From Gaiellasilicea sp963829845 (lineage in GTDB: Bacteria > Actinomycetota > Thermoleophilia > Gaiellales > Gaiellaceae), in the NCBI GenBank assembly GCA_963829845.1, contig CAWHKD010000015.1, positions 18,525 through 82,524 on the forward strand: a stretch of DNA of 64,000 bases, given 5' to 3'. The notes under the pieces were generated by a model that saw only the letters and a program-made list of their open reading frames with translations, was not told the DNA's origin and made no database searches. The translations under genes and the position numbers were made by a program. Every line of letters begins with the position of its first letter. Positions within the stretch are counted from its first letter, which is position 1. This document shows positions 52,397-62,009 of this stretch, in pieces.

Positions 52397-53536
52397 CGTC
52401 GGTGCTGACGACCGCGTCGCTCCTGCCCACGTACGCGCGGCACGACGTCACGTTCGTCTCCGGCGAGGGCGTCTGGCTGACCGACGCCGACGGCAAGCGC
52501 TACCTCGACCTGCTCGCCGGGATCGCGGTCGTCTCGCTCGGGCACTGCCACCCGGCGCCGCTCGCGGCAGCGCACGGCCAGCTCGACGCGCTCTGGCACA
52601 CCTCGAACCTCTACTCGACCGAGCCGATGCTGCGGCTCGCGGAGCTGCTCTCGGACCGCTTCGGCGGCGCGCGCTCGTTCTTCTGCAACTCCGGCGCCGA
52701 GGCGATCGAGGCGGCGCTGAAGTGGGCGCGGAAGGCGACGGGGAAGCCGGTCGTCGTCGCGCTCGAGGGCTCCTTCCACGGCCGCACGCACGGCGCGCTC
52801 GCCGCGACGGGGCAGCCCGGCAAGCGCGCGGCCGTTCGAGCCGCTGGCGCCGGCCGTCCGCTTCGCGCAGCTGAACGACGCCGACTCCCTCGCCGCCGCC
52901 GTCGGCCCCGACACCGGCGCGATCCTGATCGAGCCCGTGCAGGGCGAGGGCGGGATCCATCCAGCGAGCGCGCGAGTTCCTCGCTGCCGCACGCGCGCTG
53001 GCCGACGAGCACGGCGCGCTGCTCGTCTTCGACGAGATCCAGTGCGGCGTCGGCCGCACGGGCAGCTTCTTCGCCTGGGAGCAGCTCGGCGTCCGGCCGG
53101 ACGCGGTCACGCTCGCGAAGGGCCTCGCGAACGGCCTCCCGATCGGGGCGCTGCTCGTCGCCGACGGGGCGCCGGAGGGCTTCGAGCCCGGCGACCATGG
53201 CAGCACGTTCGGCGGCAACGCTGTCGTGTGCGCCGCGGCGGGCGCCGTCGTCGAGACGCTCGACGACGCGCTGCTCGCGTCGGTCGCGAGCGCAGGGCGA
53301 CGCAGCTCGCAGCCGGGCTCGCCGCGCTGCCGGGCGTCGTCGAGGTGCGCGGGCGAGGCCTGATGCTCGGCGCCGAGCTCGACCGGCCGGCCGGCCCGGT
53401 CGTCGCCGCCGCGCTCGAGGCGGGGCTGCTCGTCGGCTCCGCCGGGGAGACTGTCCTCCGCGTGACGCCGCCGCTGACGATCACCGGCGACGAGGTCGCG
53501 ACCGGCCTGTCCCTGCTCGAGGAGGTGCTGACGTGA
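52393..53536 (+). CDS. argD: Acetylornithine aminotransferase (frameshifted)
   Basis: A PLP-dependent class III aminotransferase. VTSVLTTASLLPTYARHDV, LAGIAVVSLGHCHP, FFCNSGAEAIEAALKWAR and FHGRTHGALAATGQP are family segments. LLVFDEIQCGVGRTG is the PLP-Asp region, and the PLP lysine lies in VTLAKGLANGLPIGALL. Breaks occur near 52835, 52965 and 53295. GTG 53533 of argR overlaps the stop. Confidence 0.89.
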
Positions 53537-53996
53537 ACAAGTTCGAACGCCAGGGAGCGATCCTCCGGCTCGTCGGCGAGCGCGAGCTCTCGACGCAGAG
53601 CGACGTGGTCGAGGCGCTCCGCGACGAGGGGCTCGACGCCGTGCAGGCGACCGTCTCGCGCGACATCGCCCAGCTCGGGCTCGTCAAGGTGCGCGGCGAG
53701 AGCGGCCGGCTCGTCTACGCCCATCCGGGCGCGGCCGACCTCGACCGGCTCGGCGAGCTGACGACGGCGCTGCGGCGCTGGGTGGTCGTCGCTCGAGCCG
53801 GCGGCCGGCCTCGTCGTGCTGCGGACGCCGCCCGCGCTGCGCCAACGCGGTCGCGATCGCCTTCGACGACGCCGCGCTCCCGGAGATCGCGGGCTGCATC
53901 GCCGGCGACGACACGATCTTCGTCGCACCTCGCGAGGGCACGACCGCCGCGGAGCTGGCGGAGCAGCTGCGCCACCACCTGGACGGGGACACCTAG
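53533..53996 (+). CDS. argR: Arginine repressor ArgR (frameshifted in the middle)
   Basis: The N-terminal winged HTH is clear: FERQGAILRLVGERELSTQSDVVEALRDEG, then VQATVSRDIAQLGLVKV. The C-terminal arginine-binding part (AAGLVVLRTPP, IAGCIAGDDTIFVAPREGT, with the Gly-Asp-Asp of the effector site) is in two other frames, with breaks near 53795 and 53835. About 154 codons, the usual size. It is likely autoregulated through the argC/carA boxes. Confidence 0.9.
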
Positions 53997-54937
53997 GTGC
54001 CGCTTCCCGCCGCGCTCTCGCTCGATCTCCGGGGCCGCTCGCTCACCCGCATCCGCGACTGGGCGGCGGCCGAGCTCGAGGCCGTGCTCGACCTCGCCGA
54101 CGAGCTGAAGGCGAAGCAGCAGGCGCGCGAGCCGCACCGGCTGCTCGAGGGCCGCACGCTCGGGCTCCTCTTCCGCAAGCACTCGACGCGGACGCGCGTC
54201 TCGCTCGAGGTCGCCGCCGCCCACCTCGGCGCGACCGCGCTCTACCTCCCGGGCGAGCAGCTCCAGCTGGCGCGCGGCGAGTCGATCGAGGACACGGCCC
54301 GCGTGCTCTCGCGCTACCTCGACGCGCTCGCGATCCGCACGCACGAGCACGCCGAGGTGGAGACGTTCGCCGCCGTCTCGGGATCCCGGTCGTCAACGCG
54401 CTCACCGACGAGGCGCATCCGCTGCAGGCGCTCGCCGACCTGCAGACGATCCGCGAGCGCTTCGGCACGCTCGACGGCGTGCGCGTCGCGTGGGTCGGGG
54501 ACGGCAGCAACGTCTGCGTCTCGCTGGCGGAGGCCTGCGCGCTCCTCGGCGCAGAGCTTCGATCTGCGCAGCCCCGGCCGGCTACGAGCCGCCCGATCCG
54601 TCGATCGGGCTCGTGCGCGACCCGCGCGAGGCCGCCGCGGGCGCGCACGTGCTCGTCACCGACGTCTGGGTGAGCATGGGCCAGGAGGACGAGCGCGAGC
54701 GGCGTGTCGCCGACCTCGCCGGCTACTCACTCGATGCCGATCTGCTCGGCGCTGGCCGACCGGGACGCGATCGTGCTCCATTGCCTGCCGGCCCATCCCG
54801 GGCGAGGAGATCGCCGGCGACGTCCTCTACGGGCCGCGCAGTGCGGTCTGGGACGAGGCGGAGAACCGGTTGCACACGGCGAAGGCCCTGCTCGCGCTCA
54901 CCGTCGGCGGCGAGCCAGCCTCGCGCGACGAGGCTGA
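53997..54937 (+). CDS. argF: Ornithine carbamoyltransferase (frameshifted)
   Basis: Joins carbamoyl phosphate and ornithine to citrulline. GTG 53997 follows the argR stop directly. The carbamoyl-phosphate site appears as LFRKHSTRTRVSLEV (the family has S-x-R-T-R-x-S), with YLPGEQLQLARGESIEDTA, VVNALTDEAHPLQALADLQT, WVGDGSNVCVSLAEA and the catalytic HCLPAHPGEEI. Breaks occur near 54382, 54552, 54752 and 54798. The end is uncertain; the family C-terminus is reached by AKALLALTV near 54905. Confidence 0.88.
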
Positions 54938-55370
54938 CCGGCAGGACGGCGAGCTCGCGGCCGATCAGGTGCGGCGGCCGCGTCCGTGCCGGCGTCGCGA
55001 CGGCGAGCCGGACGCTCGGGTCGAGCGCAGCCTGGACGAGCAGGCGGGCGCGGCGCGCGTGCCACGACGAGGTGACGATCACGACCTCGTCGGCGCCGAT
55101 ATGTCGGGCCGCAGCCGCGACGGCGCGGGCGTTGCCGGCGGTGGTGCGCGCGTCGCCGTCGGCAACGAGCCGTACGGCCGGACCCCGCCATGCCTTGCGC
55201 ATCAGCTCCGCCTCGGACGGGCGGTGGCGACGGCGCGACCAGCCGGACAGGAGGACGACGTCGGCCTCCTCCGCAGGCCCTTCGGCCGCCTCGAGGCGGG
55301 CGGCGCAGATCGGGTGCAGTCCCTCGTGGCGGCCGGTCGAGTAGCCGAGGACCGCGACGAGACGTTTCAC
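54723..55370 (-). CDS. YdcF/ElyC-like DUF218 protein
   Basis: Up to 215 residues, starting at GTG 55370 (VKRLVAVLGYSTGRHEGLHP) and overlapping the glycosyltransferase stop. The DUF218 pattern is visible: LLSGWSRRRHRPSEAELM, DGDARTTAGNARAVAAAA and VVIVTSSWHARRARLLVQAAL. Members are linked to envelope or vancomycin-related functions but are mostly uncharacterised. The recognisable domain ends near 54900. The tail down to 54723 lies antisense to argF in an error-prone region and is probably not real. Confidence 0.7.
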   Translation of the reverse strand: MKRLVAVLGYSTGRHEGLHPICAARLEAAEGPAEEADVVLLSGWSRRRHRPSEAELMRKAWRGPAVRLVADGDARTTAGNARAVAAAARHIGADEVVIVTSSWHARRARLLVQAALDPSVRLAVATPARTRPPHLIGRELAVLPVSLVARGWLAADGEREQGLRRVQPVLRLVPDRTARPVEDVAGDLLARDGPAGNGARSRPGRPAPSRSASSE

Positions 55371-56083
55371 CTGCGCCAGAAGCGCCTCGCGGTGAGCAGC
55401 GTGCCGATCACCGTGACGACGAGCAGGAACGCCTTCTTGCCCTTCAGCTTCGACTCGCCGCTCGCACGCTCGCGCATGTCGACCGGGACTTCCTCGACGC
55501 GCAGGCCTTCGTCGTGGAGGCGCAGCACCGCCTCGACCTCCGGCGCGCCGCTCTCGTACGGGCGCGAGAGCGCCGGGAGCGCTTTCGCGGAGGCTGCGTA
55601 GAGGCCGCTCGTCGCGTCGTTGAAGGGGCGGCCGAGCGCGACCCGCATCGAGCGGCGCAGCAGACCGGTGCCGAGCTTGCGGATCCCCTCCGGCTCGTAG
55701 CGATAGGGCTCGTAGCCCGGGCCGCTGACGAAGCGGGAGCCAACCGCGACGTCGGCGGCGTCGGACTGGACGAGCTCGAGCAGCTTGCGGAGCTCGGCCG
55801 CGGGATGCTGCCCGTCCGCGTCGACCCGCCCGCAGTAGGCGTACTCGTGCTCGAGCGCCCACGTGTAGCCGGCGGCGATCCCCGCGCGCAGGCCGCGGTT
55901 CTCGCCGAACGAGAGCACTTCGGCCCCGTGCTCGCGCGCGACGTCCGCGGTGCGGTCGGTGGAGCCGTCGTCGACGACGAGCACGTCGGCGCCCGGGATC
56001 TCCAGGCGCAACTCGTCGAGCACGGCCGGCAGGTTCTGCTCCTCGTTCCAGGCGGGGATGAAGACCAGCGTGTCGTTGCTCAT
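55367..56083 (-). CDS. Family 2 glycosyltransferase (polyprenol-phosphate type)
   Basis: A 238-residue GT-A enzyme. LVFIPAWNEEQNLPAVLDEL, VLVVDDGSTDRTADVA and the D-x-D in CGRVDADGQHP are donor-site motifs, and GSRFVSGPGYE follows. A hydrophobic C-terminal stretch (AFLLVVTVIGTLL) may touch the membrane. It resembles dolichol-phosphate mannosyltransferases. Co-transcribed with the YdcF-like gene; acceptor unknown. Confidence 0.88.
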   Translation of the reverse strand: MSNDTLVFIPAWNEEQNLPAVLDELRLEIPGADVLVVDDGSTDRTADVAREHGAEVLSFGENRGLRAGIAAGYTWALEHEYAYCGRVDADGQHPAAELRKLLELVQSDAADVAVGSRFVSGPGYEPYRYEPEGIRKLGTGLLRRSMRVALGRPFNDATSGLYAASAKALPALSRPYESGAPEVEAVLRLHDEGLRVEEVPVDMRERASGESKLKGKKAFLLVVTVIGTLLTARRFWRR

Positions 56084-56171
56084 TGCGCCAGGGTAACGCG
56101 CCGCGAGCGCGAATCGACATCCACCAGCACCGCGATTATCTTTCGGCAGACCCGCGACGAGGAGGAAAGAC

Positions 56172-56846
56172 GTGAACGAACGCTCGACGTCCTACGAGTA
56201 CGCCGAGGCTGGAGCACCGGTACAGGCGATCAGCACCACCCGCCTGTTCGGGCAAGTGATGTTCCTCGTCGCCGTGGCGATCGGCCTGCTCGGCCTGGGT
56301 GCATACCTCGGCCAGGACCTCTCGCGCGGAGCCGCGATGGCGTGCAGCTTCGGCGGGCTCGGGATGCTGCTCGCGCAGTCGTTCGGCGGCGAGCGGTTCC
56401 GGGTCGGCGGCTTCGCGATCGGCTGGCTCTACGGCCTCTCGGTCCTGCTCGGCCTCGGCCTCGGCCCGGCGATCAGCTACTACGTCTCGTTCGATCCGGG
56501 CGCGGTCGCGCAGGCGGCCGGCGGGACGGCGCTGATCGTCGTCGGGATGGCGGCGGTCGGCCTCCTGATGTCGAAGGACGTCTCGCCGTGGATGAAGCCG
56601 CTCTCGATCGTCGTCCTGATCGCGGTCGCGATCAGCATCGGCTCGCTGGTGTTCGGCGGCGTCGGCTCGCTGAGCCCGTTCCTGAGCCTGCTGATCCTCG
56701 CCGTCTCGGCGCTCCTGATCATGGTCGACTTCAACTACCTGCGAAAGCACGGCACCGAGGCCGACACGGTCTGGCTCGCGACGGGGATCTTCGTCTCGAT
56801 CGTCAACATCTTCGTCTCGCTGCTGAGCTTGCTCGGCGACAACTAG
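56172..56846 (+). CDS. Bax inhibitor-1/YccA family membrane protein
   Basis: A 224-residue protein with about seven hydrophobic helices after a cytosolic head (MNERSTSYEYAEAGAPV). The pattern of long helices with MVDFNYLRKHGTEADTVWLATGIFVSIVNIFVSLL-like ending (an acidic residue in the late helix region) fits the BI-1/YbhL family of putative calcium or proton leak channels. GTG/ATG choice: the gene begins at 56172 after GAGGAGG. It overlaps the convergent xylulokinase by 4 bp. Confidence 0.8.
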   Translation: MNERSTSYEYAEAGAPVQAISTTRLFGQVMFLVAVAIGLLGLGAYLGQDLSRGAAMACSFGGLGMLLAQSFGGERFRVGGFAIGWLYGLSVLLGLGLGPAISYYVSFDPGAVAQAAGGTALIVVGMAAVGLLMSKDVSPWMKPLSIVVLIAVAISIGSLVFGGVGSLSPFLSLLILAVSALLIMVDFNYLRKHGTEADTVWLATGIFVSIVNIFVSLLSLLGDN

Positions 56847-58228
56847 AGCGTGCGCAGGGCCGGATAGAGCCGCCGGTAACGGGCGTAGCCGTCCTCGTAG
56901 GCCGCCAGCCACCCGGCGTGGGGCTCGACCCGGTCGCGGATGCGGACGGTTGCGGCGATGGCCTCGTAGGCGTCGCCGAAGATTCCCTCGCGGATCCCGC
57001 CTAGGAGCGCGGCGCCGTAGGCGGCGCCCTCCTCGGCCTCCGTGCGCTCGAGCGGTAGCCCCAGCACCGAGGCGACGATCGTCAGCCAGAGCCCGCTGCG
57101 CGCGCCGCCGCCGGAGACGCGGCCGACCTCGGCCTCGACGCCGACGGCGCGCAGGAGCTCGAGCGAGTCCCGGAGGCCGTAGGCGACGCCTTCGAGGACG
57201 GCGCGCACGAGGGCGCCTCGGTCGTGGCGCTGCTGGAGGCCGACGAACGCGCCGCGCGCGTCCGGGTCGGCGTGCGGAGTGCGCTCGCCCTGGAGGTAGG
57301 GCTGGAAGAGGAGGCCTTCGGTGCCTGGAGGCCACGCGGCTGCCTCCGCGAGCAGCTCCTCGTACGGTGCGCCTCCGAGGGCTTGTCGCAGCCATTGCAG
57401 AGCACCGGCCGCCGAGAGCATCACGCCCATCGCGTGCCAGGTCCCGGGGACGGCGTGGCAGAAGGTGTGCAGCCGCGCCTCCGGCTCAGGCCGGTAGGCG
57501 TCGAGCGCCGCGAAGACGACACCCGAGGTGCCGAGCACGACCGAGAGCGGGCCGGGCGCGTCGATGCCGACCCCGAGCGCACCCGCTGCCTGGTCGCCGG
57601 CACCCGCGATCTCGGTCGACTCGTACGCGGGCGGCAGCCACTCGCGCGGCAGCTCGAGCGCGGAGAGCACATCGTCGCTCCAACGCCGGTTGGCGACGTC
57701 GAAGAGGAGCGTCCCGGACGCGTCGGCGACGTCGATCGCGTGCTCGCCGGTGCGCCGGAAGCGGACGTAGTCCTTCGGGAGCAGGACGTGTCTGATCCGC
57801 GCGAACGCCTCCGGCTCGTTCGTCCGTAGCCAGAGCAGCTTCGGCGCTGTGAAGCCGGTCAGGGCGCGGTTGCCGGTCAGCTGGATCAGGCGCTCCAGCC
57901 CGATCCGCTCCTCGATCTCGGCGCACTCGGCGGCTGTCCGCTGGTCGTTCCAGAGGATCGCAGGGCGGATCACCTTGCCCGCTTCGTCGAGGATGACGAG
58001 GCCGTGCATCTGACCGCTGAAGCCGATCGCGGCGGGCTCGACGCCGAGCTCGGCGAGCGCGGCGTCGGCGGCGCGGGCCCAGTCGTCGGGATCCTGCTCG
58101 GCCCAGCCGGGCTGCGGTGTCGAGAGCGGGTAGTCGCGGTCGGCGCGGGCGAGGATCTCACCGGTGGGCGAAAGCGCGATCGCCTTGACGCCGCTCGTGC
58201 CGACGTCGATCCCGACGAGCGCCGTCAC
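56843..58228 (-). CDS. xylB: Xylulokinase
   Basis: A 461-residue FGGY-family kinase that phosphorylates D-xylulose. ALVGIDVGTSGVKAIALSPTGE is the phosphate-1 motif, with IGFSGQMHGLVILDEAG, AILWNDQRTAAECAEI and the C-terminal GGGARSGLWLTIVASVLGLPL. GTG 58228 is chosen because it overlaps the upstream stop (GTGA) and gives the normal N-terminus. Last gene of the minus-strand sugar operon with the xylose-isomerase-like protein. Confidence 0.92.
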   Translation of the reverse strand: MTALVGIDVGTSGVKAIALSPTGEILARADRDYPLSTPQPGWAEQDPDDWARAADAALAELGVEPAAIGFSGQMHGLVILDEAGKVIRPAILWNDQRTAAECAEIEERIGLERLIQLTGNRALTGFTAPKLLWLRTNEPEAFARIRHVLLPKDYVRFRRTGEHAIDVADASGTLLFDVANRRWSDDVLSALELPREWLPPAYESTEIAGAGDQAAGALGVGIDAPGPLSVVLGTSGVVFAALDAYRPEPEARLHTFCHAVPGTWHAMGVMLSAAGALQWLRQALGGAPYEELLAEAAAWPPGTEGLLFQPYLQGERTPHADPDARGAFVGLQQRHDRGALVRAVLEGVAYGLRDSLELLRAVGVEAEVGRVSGGGARSGLWLTIVASVLGLPLERTEAEEGAAYGAALLGGIREGIFGDAYEAIAATVRIRDRVEPHAGWLAAYEDGYARYRRLYPALRTL

Positions 58229-58584
58229 GCAGGGAGCTGCGTCAGCTCGACGAGGTTCCCGAAGGGGTCGTGGCACATGAAGCGCGGGCGCCCGACGATC
58301 TCCGTCGGCGTGCGCGTCTCGATCCCGGCGGCCTCGAGCCGGGCACGGAGCTCGTCGAGCCCGCTGTCGACAGCGATGCAGAAGTGCGCGCCCGGCGGCG
58401 GCTCGTCGCCGGTCTGCATCAGGTGCAGCTCGAGGTCGCCGCCGAGGTGGAACCAGACGAGCTCGCTCGGGTCGAGCTTCGGTGGCACGGGCTTCTCCTC
58501 GAGCCCGAGCAGGCCGCCGTAGAACGCGCGGGCCTCGTCGGCGCCGCCGGCGGCGATCGCGACCGAGACGTGCTGGAGCCTCAT
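58225..58584 (-). CDS. VOC family (glyoxalase-like) protein
   Basis: A 119-residue single VOC domain. MRLQHVSVAIAAGGADEARAFYGGLLGL starts the first beta-alpha-beta module, and HFCIAVDSGLDELRARLEAAG and FMCHDPFGNLVELTQ complete the second. It could be an isomerase or lyase on a sugar-derived compound; its role between xylA-like and xylB is unknown. ATG 58584 overlaps the upstream stop (ATGA). Confidence 0.8.
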   Translation of the reverse strand: MRLQHVSVAIAAGGADEARAFYGGLLGLEEKPVPPKLDPSELVWFHLGGDLELHLMQTGDEPPPGAHFCIAVDSGLDELRARLEAAGIETRTPTEIVGRPRFMCHDPFGNLVELTQLPA

Positions 58585-59579
58585 GCGCCCATCGCCGCGT
58601 AGACGAGCTCGTAGGCCCGCACGGCGTCCTTCTGCTGCTGCGCCGCCCGCAGCTCGGCGTCGTCGATCCGTCCCGCGATCCCGTCGATGAAGCGCCACTG
58701 CAGCACGCTCCGCTTCACGGCTCCGACCGCGTCCTCGGTGTAGGGATAGAGGTCGAAGCCGAGGCGCTCGCCATTGTCCCCGTAGCCAGCGCGGCGCAGC
58801 TCGACCGCGAGCTCGAGCGTCTCCATGAACCGGATCGTGCCGACCATGTTGTCGTCGTCGAACGTACCCCAGCCGTCGTTCGCGTGCTGGTGACCGAGCA
58901 AGCCCTCGGCGGAGAGAAGGCCGGCGTACTCGGCCAGGCTCTCGCCGTTCATCAGCAGATGCTGCCAGTCCATGTTGACGCTGACGTTGTCGATCCCCTG
59001 GCGACGGAGTGAGTGGATCACGTGCAGCGTCATCCCGATGTTGCGCATCAGGATCTTCATCGCCGGCTCGGAGTTCTTGTGCTCGAGGAAGACGGTGACC
59101 CCGCGCTCCTTCGCGTGCTGCGCGGCCTGGCCGACGCCGTCGACGAAGCGCGCCCACGACTCCTTGTACGGCGTCTGGAACGGGTAGTTGTAGCCCTCGA
59201 TCCCGGGCCAGACGATCATCTGGGCGCCCGTCTCCCCGGCGAGGTCGATCGCCTCGCGCGTCAGCCGCAGCGCCTCCTCGCGGGTCGCGTCGTCGGGCGA
59301 GCAGAACGCGCCTTTACCGAAGCGCGGGTCGAGATGGAGCCCGCTCGCGACGCAGTAGATCCCGTGCCCGTCGAGCGCGTCGCGGACCTCGTCGAGGTTC
59401 GCCGGCGCGAGCTCCTGCGGGTAGTGGAACTCGTAGTCGTCGATCAGCTCGCCGAGCCCCTCGACCGCGGTGCGCACCTTCTCCGCCGTCGACTTGCCCG
59501 TCAGCTCGGGCTTGTACCCGGCCGCGTTGAAGCGAGTCGCCATGTTGCCGAAGGCCCAGATTCCGAGTGACGTCTTCAT
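58581..59579 (-). CDS. Xylose-isomerase-like TIM-barrel sugar isomerase
   Basis: A 332-residue protein of the xylose isomerase-like superfamily. Metal-site candidates are Glu in VFLEHKNSEPAM, Asp in VNMDWQHLLMN, His in LGHQHANDGWG and Asp in GFDLYPYTED. Its next neighbour but one is xylulokinase, so D-xylose to D-xylulose is the likely reaction, though it is shorter than the ~390-residue XylA of actinomycetes. The ATG start overlaps the alpha-glucosidase stop. Confidence 0.82.
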   Translation of the reverse strand: MKTSLGIWAFGNMATRFNAAGYKPELTGKSTAEKVRTAVEGLGELIDDYEFHYPQELAPANLDEVRDALDGHGIYCVASGLHLDPRFGKGAFCSPDDATREEALRLTREAIDLAGETGAQMIVWPGIEGYNYPFQTPYKESWARFVDGVGQAAQHAKERGVTVFLEHKNSEPAMKILMRNIGMTLHVIHSLRRQGIDNVSVNMDWQHLLMNGESLAEYAGLLSAEGLLGHQHANDGWGTFDDDNMVGTIRFMETLELAVELRRAGYGDNGERLGFDLYPYTEDAVGAVKRSVLQWRFIDGIAGRIDDAELRAAQQQKDAVRAYELVYAAMGA

Positions 59580-61108
59580 GCGGTTCCTTTCCGCACCCAG
59601 GCTGCGGTGTTCGGGGGGAGGGTCGTCGTGATGCCCGGCTCGCTTGCCAGCGCGAGCTCCCCGTCCGGCAGCTCGAGCTCGGTCGCGTCGACGTTGACGA
59701 GGCACGTCAGGTCGCCGCGGTCGAAGATCATCGTCCCCCGCGGGCTCTCGCGCCAGGCGAACCGGTCGTGCCGGGGCCGCAGCCGCAGCGCGGCGCGGAA
59801 GAGCGAGAGGGCCGAGTCCGGGTCGCGCGCCTGCGCCTCGACGCTCAGCGGCGCCCAGTCCTGCGGCATCGGCAGCCACGGCTCGCCGTCGGTGAAGCCG
59901 AACGTCGGGGGCATCGACGTCCACGGCAGCGGCACGCGGCACCCGTCGCGGCCCTTCCGCGCGCCGCCGGTGCGGTGGAAGATCGGATCCTGGCGCGCCT
60001 CGTCCGGGACGTCGATCTCCTCGAGGCCGAGCTCCTGGCCCTGGTAGGCGAATGCCGCCCCCGGCAGGCCGAAGAGCAGCAGCGCGGCGGCACGGGCGCG
60101 GCGCCTCCCGAGCTCGCCGCCGCCGTAGCGGGTCGGCAGCCGCGTCACGTCGTGGTTTTCGAAGACCCAGGTCGCCGGCGCGCCGACGCCCCCGAGCGTG
60201 GCCAGCACGCGGTCGATCGTCGCGCGCATCTTGTCGGCGTCCCAGTCGGAATGGAGGAGCGTGAAGTCGAAGGACAGGTGCAGCTGATCCCCTTCGACGT
60301 AGCTCGCGATCGTCTCCTGATTCTCGACCGTGATCTCGCTGACGTACATGCGGTCGCCGGGGTACTCGTCGGCGATGAGGCGCCAGCGGCGGTAGAGCGG
60401 GTGCAGCTCGGGCTGCATCAGTGCCGAGAGCCAGTCGCCGAACGGCGGCCGCGGCGTTGGCTCGACCATCTCGGGCAGGTCCTGCGCCTTGAAGAGCGCG
60501 TGAGCGACGTCGATCCGGAAGCCGTCGACGCCGCGGTCGAGCCAGAAGCGGAGGATGTCGTCGAAGCTCTCCTGAACGCGGGGGTGGTGCCAGTCGAGGT
60601 CGGGCTGCTCCCGCGTGAAGAAGTGGAGGTAGAACTCGCCGGAGGGCTCGTCGAGCGTCCACGCAGGCCCGCCGAAGGCCGACGTCCAGCCGTTGGGCGG
60701 GCCGCCGTTTCGGCCCGGGCGGAACATATACCGCTGCCGGTCGGGATGCGCCTGGTCGGCGATCGCATTCCGGAACCACTCGTGCTGGTCGGACGTGTGG
60801 TTGGGGACGATGTCGATCGTCACCTTGATCCCGCGCTCGTGGGCGTCGGCGACGAGGTCGTCGAAGTCGGCGAGCGTGCCGAAGAGCGGATCGACGTCGA
60901 GGTAGTCGGCGACGTCGTAGCCGTGGTCGACCTGCGGCGAGGGGTAGAACGGCGTCAGCCAGAGGGCGTCGACTCCGAGGTCCTGGAGATAGGGGAGGCG
61001 CGAGCGGATCCCGGGCAGGTCGCCGACGCCGTCGCCGTTCGAGTCCTGGAAGCTGCGAACGTAGATCTGGTAGAAGGCGGCGCTTCGCCACCACCGCTGC
61101 TCACTCAC
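59576..61108 (-). CDS. GH13 alpha-glucosidase (oligo-1,6-glucosidase type)
   Basis: A 510-residue cytosolic glycoside hydrolase without a signal peptide. SAAFYQIYVRSFQDSNGDGVGDLPG is the usual start. DIVPNHTSDQHEWF is conserved region I, the nucleophile Asp lies in GVDGFRIDVAH, the acid/base Glu in YVSEITVEN, and the third Asp in FENHDVTRLPTRYGG. It would release glucose from alpha-linked oligosaccharides. First gene of the operon continuing with the xylA-like, VOC and xylB genes. Confidence 0.92.
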   Translation of the reverse strand: MSEQRWWRSAAFYQIYVRSFQDSNGDGVGDLPGIRSRLPYLQDLGVDALWLTPFYPSPQVDHGYDVADYLDVDPLFGTLADFDDLVADAHERGIKVTIDIVPNHTSDQHEWFRNAIADQAHPDRQRYMFRPGRNGGPPNGWTSAFGGPAWTLDEPSGEFYLHFFTREQPDLDWHHPRVQESFDDILRFWLDRGVDGFRIDVAHALFKAQDLPEMVEPTPRPPFGDWLSALMQPELHPLYRRWRLIADEYPGDRMYVSEITVENQETIASYVEGDQLHLSFDFTLLHSDWDADKMRATIDRVLATLGGVGAPATWVFENHDVTRLPTRYGGGELGRRRARAAALLLFGLPGAAFAYQGQELGLEEIDVPDEARQDPIFHRTGGARKGRDGCRVPLPWTSMPPTFGFTDGEPWLPMPQDWAPLSVEAQARDPDSALSLFRAALRLRPRHDRFAWRESPRGTMIFDRGDLTCLVNVDATELELPDGELALASEPGITTTLPPNTAAWVRKGTA

Positions 61109-61205
61109 TCGCCGCCCCCCATGTCGGTCAGCACGTCGCCGGAGAGATTAGAGGCGACACCAGGCGCACGTGGCGCTTGCCGCCCGAGTACGCTCGCACC
61201 GCCCG

Positions 61206-62009
61206 ATGTCCAACCCTGCGCTCATCCCCAGGCGGGTCGTGTTCATGACCGCGAACGAGGTCGCGCGCGAGACCGGCTGGGCGATGCACGGCTGGGGCCA
61301 CGGCGACCGGACCACGAACGAGGCCTTCGCCCCGCTCGAGACGTTCGGCGAGTGCTTTGACGCGCTGCTCGCGCGGGTGCGGGGGCTCGGGTTCGAGGCG
61401 ATCGACCTCTGGGGCGCACACCTCAGCCCGGAGTGGGCGACCGACGAGCACGTGCTGGTGGCGCAGGAGGCGCTCGGCCGGTACGGCATCAGGGTCGCGA
61501 CGTACGCGACTTGGGTCGGCCCGGAGAACCTCCGGCGCGCGTGCGAGCTCGCGCTCGCGGTCGGCACCAGCGTGATCGGCGGCGGCTGCTCGGGCGAGCC
61601 CGCGGAGCTCGTGCCCGTGCTGCGCGAGCACGGCGTCACGCTCGCGGTCGAGAACCATCCGGAGCGGACGCCGGCGGAGGTGCTGGCGAAGGTCGACGCC
61701 GGCGAGGGCACGATCGCCGCGACCGTCGACACCGGCTGGTGGGGAACCCAGGGCTACGACGCCGCCAGGGCGATCGAGGAGCTCGGCGAGCACGTCGCGC
61801 ACGTGCACCTGAAGGACGTCAGCCACGCCGGCGAGCCGCACGAGACGTGCGCCTGGGGTAGGGGCGTCGTCGACGTCGCGAGATGCGTCCAGACGCTGGC
61901 GAGGATCGGCTACGGCGGCGCCCTCGCGGTCGAGCACGAGCCCGAGAGCTACGACCCGAGCGAGGAGGTCCGTGCGATGCGCGAGCAGCTGGAGCGGTGG
62001 CTGCGATGA
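61206..62009 (+). CDS. Sugar phosphate isomerase/epimerase (AP endonuclease 2 fold)
   Basis: A 267-residue TIM barrel. Motifs: LGFEAIDLWGAHLSPEWA, VTLAVENHPERTPAEVL (metal Glu), AATVDTGWWGTQGYD (metal Asp), VAHVHLKDVSHAG (metal His) and ALAVEHEPESYDPSEE (last Glu). This metal set is typical of xylose-isomerase-like epimerases and inosose dehydratase relatives. ATG 61206 is divergent from the alpha-glucosidase. The stop overlaps the next start (ATGA), so it acts with the oxidoreductase. Confidence 0.85.
   Translation: MSNPALIPRRVVFMTANEVARETGWAMHGWGHGDRTTNEAFAPLETFGECFDALLARVRGLGFEAIDLWGAHLSPEWATDEHVLVAQEALGRYGIRVATYATWVGPENLRRACELALAVGTSVIGGGCSGEPAELVPVLREHGVTLAVENHPERTPAEVLAKVDAGEGTIAATVDTGWWGTQGYDAARAIEELGEHVAHVHLKDVSHAGEPHETCAWGRGVVDVARCVQTLARIGYGGALAVEHEPESYDPSEEVRAMREQLERWLR

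Noticed and set aside
46000..54900. True pseudogenisation of arginine and carbamoyl-phosphate biosynthesis
   Set aside because: All active-site motifs are preserved, and each shift can be repaired by one base. Simultaneous decay of eight genes without loss of motifs is improbable.
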